Below, piece after piece: positions 60,760-64,000 of a stretch of DNA of 64,000 nucleotides; position 1 is the first letter of the stretch, and each line of letters begins with the position of its first letter. Both the position numbers and the translations under genes were made by a program. Below the pieces are notes generated by a model. It was not told where the DNA came from and did not search any database. It worked only from the letters and a program-made list of their open reading frames with translations. Source of the DNA: Lepus europaeus (taxonomy: Eukaryota > Chordata > Mammalia > Lagomorpha > Leporidae); assembly GCF_033115175.1 (NCBI RefSeq), contig NC_084834.1, forward strand, positions 36,624,077 to 36,688,076, read 5' to 3'.

Positions 60760-62849
60760 CAAGATGTGAAGTGGTGCTAAATTTTAAGTTTCTATAATAT
60801 AAAATGCTATTAATACAAATGTCTGAGAATTAAAAGGTCTAATGATCTGTGTTACTAGACATGATAGTGATCTTAATGAGAAAGCCCCAGAGGCCTAAAG
60901 GGTTAAATGCTTTGTAAAATCCTACAGGTGCTTTCAAAAATACTGTGTGCAGTAAGCAAATGCCTCTTGTTGAGTTTATAATGAGTTGATAATTTTAAAT
61001 ATGGCAACTTAGTCTTTTGTCATCCACAGTTTTATACATCAGATTCGTTGCTCATAAAACTAAATCTTTGGTTCTGTGTTTAGCTGTCCTCCTATAGGTT
61101 CTGATGGACTTTTCCAGCCACTTCTATTGTATTCAGTATTTTGGGATTGCTCTGTAGACTGATGAAGCCAATAATGTATTAAAGGTACCACCTGAGAGAA
61201 AGTATGGTTAACTGAGGTTACTAAAAACAAAAAGTAAATCAATCGGTAATTCACAAAAAAGAGTTAAAGATTTTAAAAGCTATTAAAACTGCTATATTGG
61301 TCTATTATGTTATATGTGTATACATATTGTATGTCTACATGGGAAAATTTATTAAGAGTTTTATTTTAATTGGCTTATGGGTAAGATTGCCCATAAATTT
61401 AAATAGCTAAAATTATTCAAAATTACATTTTAATTCATGTGACCTAAATCTCTATATCACATGTTTTAACTTGTTGGTAGAAAGAAACTAAAAACATTTT
61501 ATATGTGTGTGCTTAAATGTGCTGGTTAAACAAGCTACACCGTGTTAGATATTTAAGAGATATTTCCAAATATATGTATTCTTAAAATTTATAGAAGGCA
61601 TTGGACCTTCTGGTAAATGTTTTCTTAAGTTGTTATCTAATGGTTGAAACTGTAGCTAAGTTTTCATGTGATATTGCTATTGTCAGTAAGCGATCTGGGA
61701 CTGGTAACCCTCATTTCTCTATTCTAAGCCCAACTTGTTCTTTCATTTCTCTGTTCTCTTCGAGGTAGGAAACTAATTCTATTATGATGGAATCTCCAAG
61801 ATGCAAAATTTTATTTTAAATCTTATAAAAGAGATGGCTAACATTTTTCTGTAATAGCATAGCCAAAATAAGAGCTTAAATTATAATTTCATAGCTAAAT
61901 TTACTTTGCCATCAGCGAGGTAAACAGTAAACAGGAAAGACCTCCCTTTCAGAACAAAGGGAAAAAAAAGTTTTAAAGTGAGAATATAGTTTTCCTCATG
62001 GGCATTGTCTACCTCAGAAAAACTACCAGAACATGCCTGTGACTATAGACTTGTAGTTTAGGCCACCAAGATTAGAGATAGGACTTGAGCACCCCCTTGA
62101 CTTACATCCTCTGGTCTGCTTTAACAAAACCCAGCAGGAAAAAAAGCTAGACATCAGAAGCAATGGGCGGCAGGCCTATTAATGGCTGATCGGTACAGTG
62201 ATCTGCCCTCAAGGAGACCCAACAGGCCAGTCCACTGCAGTGGCTTTCAATGTGGTAAGCCTGGGCTTCAGCAGAAGTCAGCTTGTGATGAGCCCTTGCA
62301 GCTCTGCCAGCCAAGTTTGGATCACTGGAAATGGAACTGCCCTGGAGTCGAAGGACGCCCAGGTCAGAGCCACAGATCTTAATGGCTCTAAGCTGAAAAG
62401 CCCCTTCACTCAGCCCCGCTGACCACTGCAGCTGAGGCGATGGCCAACTAGGGTCAGTAACATTGCAGGGAGAACTGTATATTTCCTGTTGGAGTTGCCA
62501 CTTGCCTTTACCTGGCCAGCTTTCCTCCCAGGCCAGCTAGGTAATGGAAGTCAACAGGTTCAACAGTGAACCAAGGAGGTTCACCCCTCCCTTAGGATGT
62601 AGACTATATGAAGAGATAGATGAGTCTGTGCCTCATAATTTACAAGGCTTCAAAGCCCACCTATTATCAAGCCCCTTCTGTCAGGTTCTATTTACCTCTC
62701 AATCAAAGAACTTATCTGTAGCTTAGCACCTTTCTTAGCTCCTCTAATAATGACTCTGTCCTTTGTTCTAGACCCTGTCTAGCCCACTTGGGCTTCATTC
62801 CTTTGTAACCATAGCCTCTACTCTACCACCAATGGCTCTACTCCCAACC
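60760..62849 (+). other. body of the chimaeric retrocopy, part 2
   Basis: It is AT-rich up to about 61,900 and more balanced after that. There is no long frame, and I recognise no gag or pol motif. It may be a non-coding transcript or a decayed endogenous retrovirus interior. Confidence 0.4.
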
Positions 62850-63293
62850 TGTGTGTACTGATGGTCCTCTCCCCTACTTAATGTTGTATGATTGTTCAGA
62901 ATTTCTCTACAGACAAACCCCGCTACCTGCAAAAGTTAAGTGGCTTTTCTCCCAGTCTTGGCTGGAATCAGCTTTAAGCCACATCCATCAAACTGTCCCC
63001 ACAAGGGTCCAGAGACCCCTCCATTTCCTCTCCTCTATAAAATCTTCTCATTACCTCTCATTAATGCTACTCTTAGGATCATTGGTTACTATTTTCACCC
63101 TGTCTTTTATACTACAATGTCTAAGTATTTACAGCAGGTTATAATGGAACAAACGAAGGCCCTTCAACAACCAGGCGGTCAACCAAATGCTGCTACGGGA
63201 ATATACTCGGCTCTCCACCCAGGAGACAGCAGCCTGAGACATCGCCGCATGCCAGGGAAGAGTACTTCGTTGCCCCATGTCAGCAGGAAGTAG
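62850..63293 (+). pseudogene. possible retroviral env 3' remnant
   Basis: Two overlapping frames (62,851-63,144 and 62,940-63,293) share a stretch with a hydrophobic, membrane-like segment at about 63,060-63,120, followed by a short polar tail. This stands about 100 bp before a polypurine tract and LTR, which is where the env transmembrane protein ends in retroviruses. The frame change and the lack of any clear motif make it a broken remnant at best. Confidence 0.35.
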
Positions 63294-63390
63294 CTCTAAA
63301 GACAGATCATTGTCCCTCTACCCCTCCTGGACTTTTGGGACTAATGTAATCCCATACAAATTCTGCTTTATAAAAAACAGAAGAGGGGAA

Positions 63391-63671
63391 TGTTAGGAAA
63401 CTGGCGCAGTTTTAGTCAGGTGGCCGCATGGCCCAGCTACCTGAGCCAGGCTCCACCCCCATCCTAATGGGATTCACTGCTCCTGCTTCCCTGCCCACCC
63501 TCGGGCAAAGTTTAAAAAGGGCCTGTTTCTGAACATGTGCTCTCTTGGCTCCTCTTATCTCTCTTCTCTTCTTGCTAGCTTCTCTCCTCTCTGTTTCTCT
63601 TATTCTCTCTTTTTCCTTCGCCGCCCCTTCACTCCAGTCAGTAGGGTGTTCCCTAATAAACCTTTTTCCTT
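63391..63671 (+). mobile_element. retroviral LTR, U3 and R only
   Basis: It begins TGTTAGGAAACTGGCGCAG directly after a purine-rich tract ('acagaagaggggaa'). It has a TATA-like 'tttaaaaaggg' at about 63,510-63,520, a CT-rich R and AATAAA at 63,655-63,660. It goes into A-residues 11 nt later, with no U5. The end is therefore that of a polyadenylated transcript, not of a provirus. Confidence 0.75.
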
Positions 63672-63710
63672 AAAAAAAAAAAAAAAGAAAAAAGAAACAC
63701 AATGCAACTG

Positions 63711-64000
63711 GGGGCCCGCACTGTGTCCTAGCAGGCTAAGCCTTTGCCTGCAGTGCCAGCATCCCATATGAGTGCTAATTCTTGTCCAGGCTGTTCCTCT
63801 TCTGATCCAGCTCTCTGCTAAAGGCCTAGGAAAGCAGTGAAAGATGGCACAAGTGCTTGGGCCCCTGCACATGCACGAGAGATCCAGAAGAAGCTTCTGG
63901 TTCCTAGCTTCTGATCAGCTAAGCTCTGGCCATTGCAGTCACTTGGGGAGTAAACCAGTGGATGGGAGACCTTTTTCTCTATCTCTCTTTCTCTCTGTCT
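63711..64000 (+). repeat. CSINE, cut by the window end
   Basis: Head 'ggggcccgcactgtgtccta', 'gcaggctaagcctttgcctg', and body as far as the CT tract. The tail lies outside the window. Confidence 0.88.

Larger units (their letters stand above)
60070..63705 (+). mobile_element. U6-headed chimaeric retrocopy ending in an LTR-terminated poly(A)
   Basis: A 13-bp direct repeat AGAAACACAATGC flanks the unit (60,070-60,082 and 63,693-63,705). In order it holds a full U6 snRNA sequence, about 2,870 bp of non-SINE sequence that I cannot name, a polypurine tract (about 63,375-63,389), a U3-R LTR end (63,391-63,671) and an A-rich tail (63,672-63,692). One later CSINE lies inside. No introns, 5' LTR, primer-binding site or intact gag/pol/env frames are visible. 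I infer one L1-machinery insertion of U6 RNA plus an LTR-terminated transcript. Confidence 0.75.

Noticed and set aside
62182-62422. Frames of 66-74 codons in the retrocopy body
   Set aside because: Short, overlapping and without a motif. Not enough to call a retroviral gene.
60190-63671. A full endogenous provirus
   Set aside because: No 5' LTR, primer-binding site or U5. The 3' end is a poly(A) tail with a 13-bp duplication, which fits L1-driven insertion of RNA.

Overview
The window is mammalian nuclear DNA, most likely lagomorph and probably rabbit (Oryctolagus). The main evidence is about 30 copies of the roughly 330-bp tRNA-derived lagomorph C-repeat SINE (CSINE). Each full copy has a tRNA-like head with a B box, a CT-rich stretch and an AAATAAATAAATCTTTAAAA-type tail. 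Several L1 copies share a related 3' UTR, and the only protein gene has long introns and a CpG-island promoter. Most open reading frames here are readings through SINEs and are not genes.

Positions 1-28,000 look intergenic. They hold SINEs (several nested), fossil MIR, L3/CR1-like and other old repeats, one minus-strand L1 piece, an L1 3' UTR, and long stretches with nothing recognisable. Positions 28,100-32,494 are a decayed plus-strand L1 with most of ORF2 missing and a young SINE inserted in it.

Positions 33,040-48,750 hold one complete gene on the minus strand, ZNF330 (nucleolar autoantigen NOA36). I reconstructed nine coding exons from splice sites and reading phase. They sum to 963 nt, that is 320 codons plus stop, with every intron GT-AG and every phase consistent. 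One coding exon is only 20 nt long. A tenth, non-coding first exon lies in a CpG island (about 48,250-48,880) with three tandem GC-box units just upstream.

Positions 48,900-60,070 are again intergenic. They contain an old L1M fossil split by two SINEs, a long GA tract, and a nest of L1 3' ends at 57,585-59,645. Two of those are short L1 3' UTR insertions that begin at the same L1 nucleotide.

The most unusual object is at 60,070-63,705: a perfect-looking full-length U6 snRNA sequence fused to about 3.3 kb of other sequence. That sequence ends in a retroviral polypurine tract, a U3-R LTR without U5, a polyadenylation signal and a poly(A) tail. A 13-bp direct repeat flanks the whole unit. This fits a single L1-mediated insertion of a chimaeric RNA (U6 joined to an LTR-terminated transcript), later hit by one SINE. 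Another SINE runs off the end of the window.
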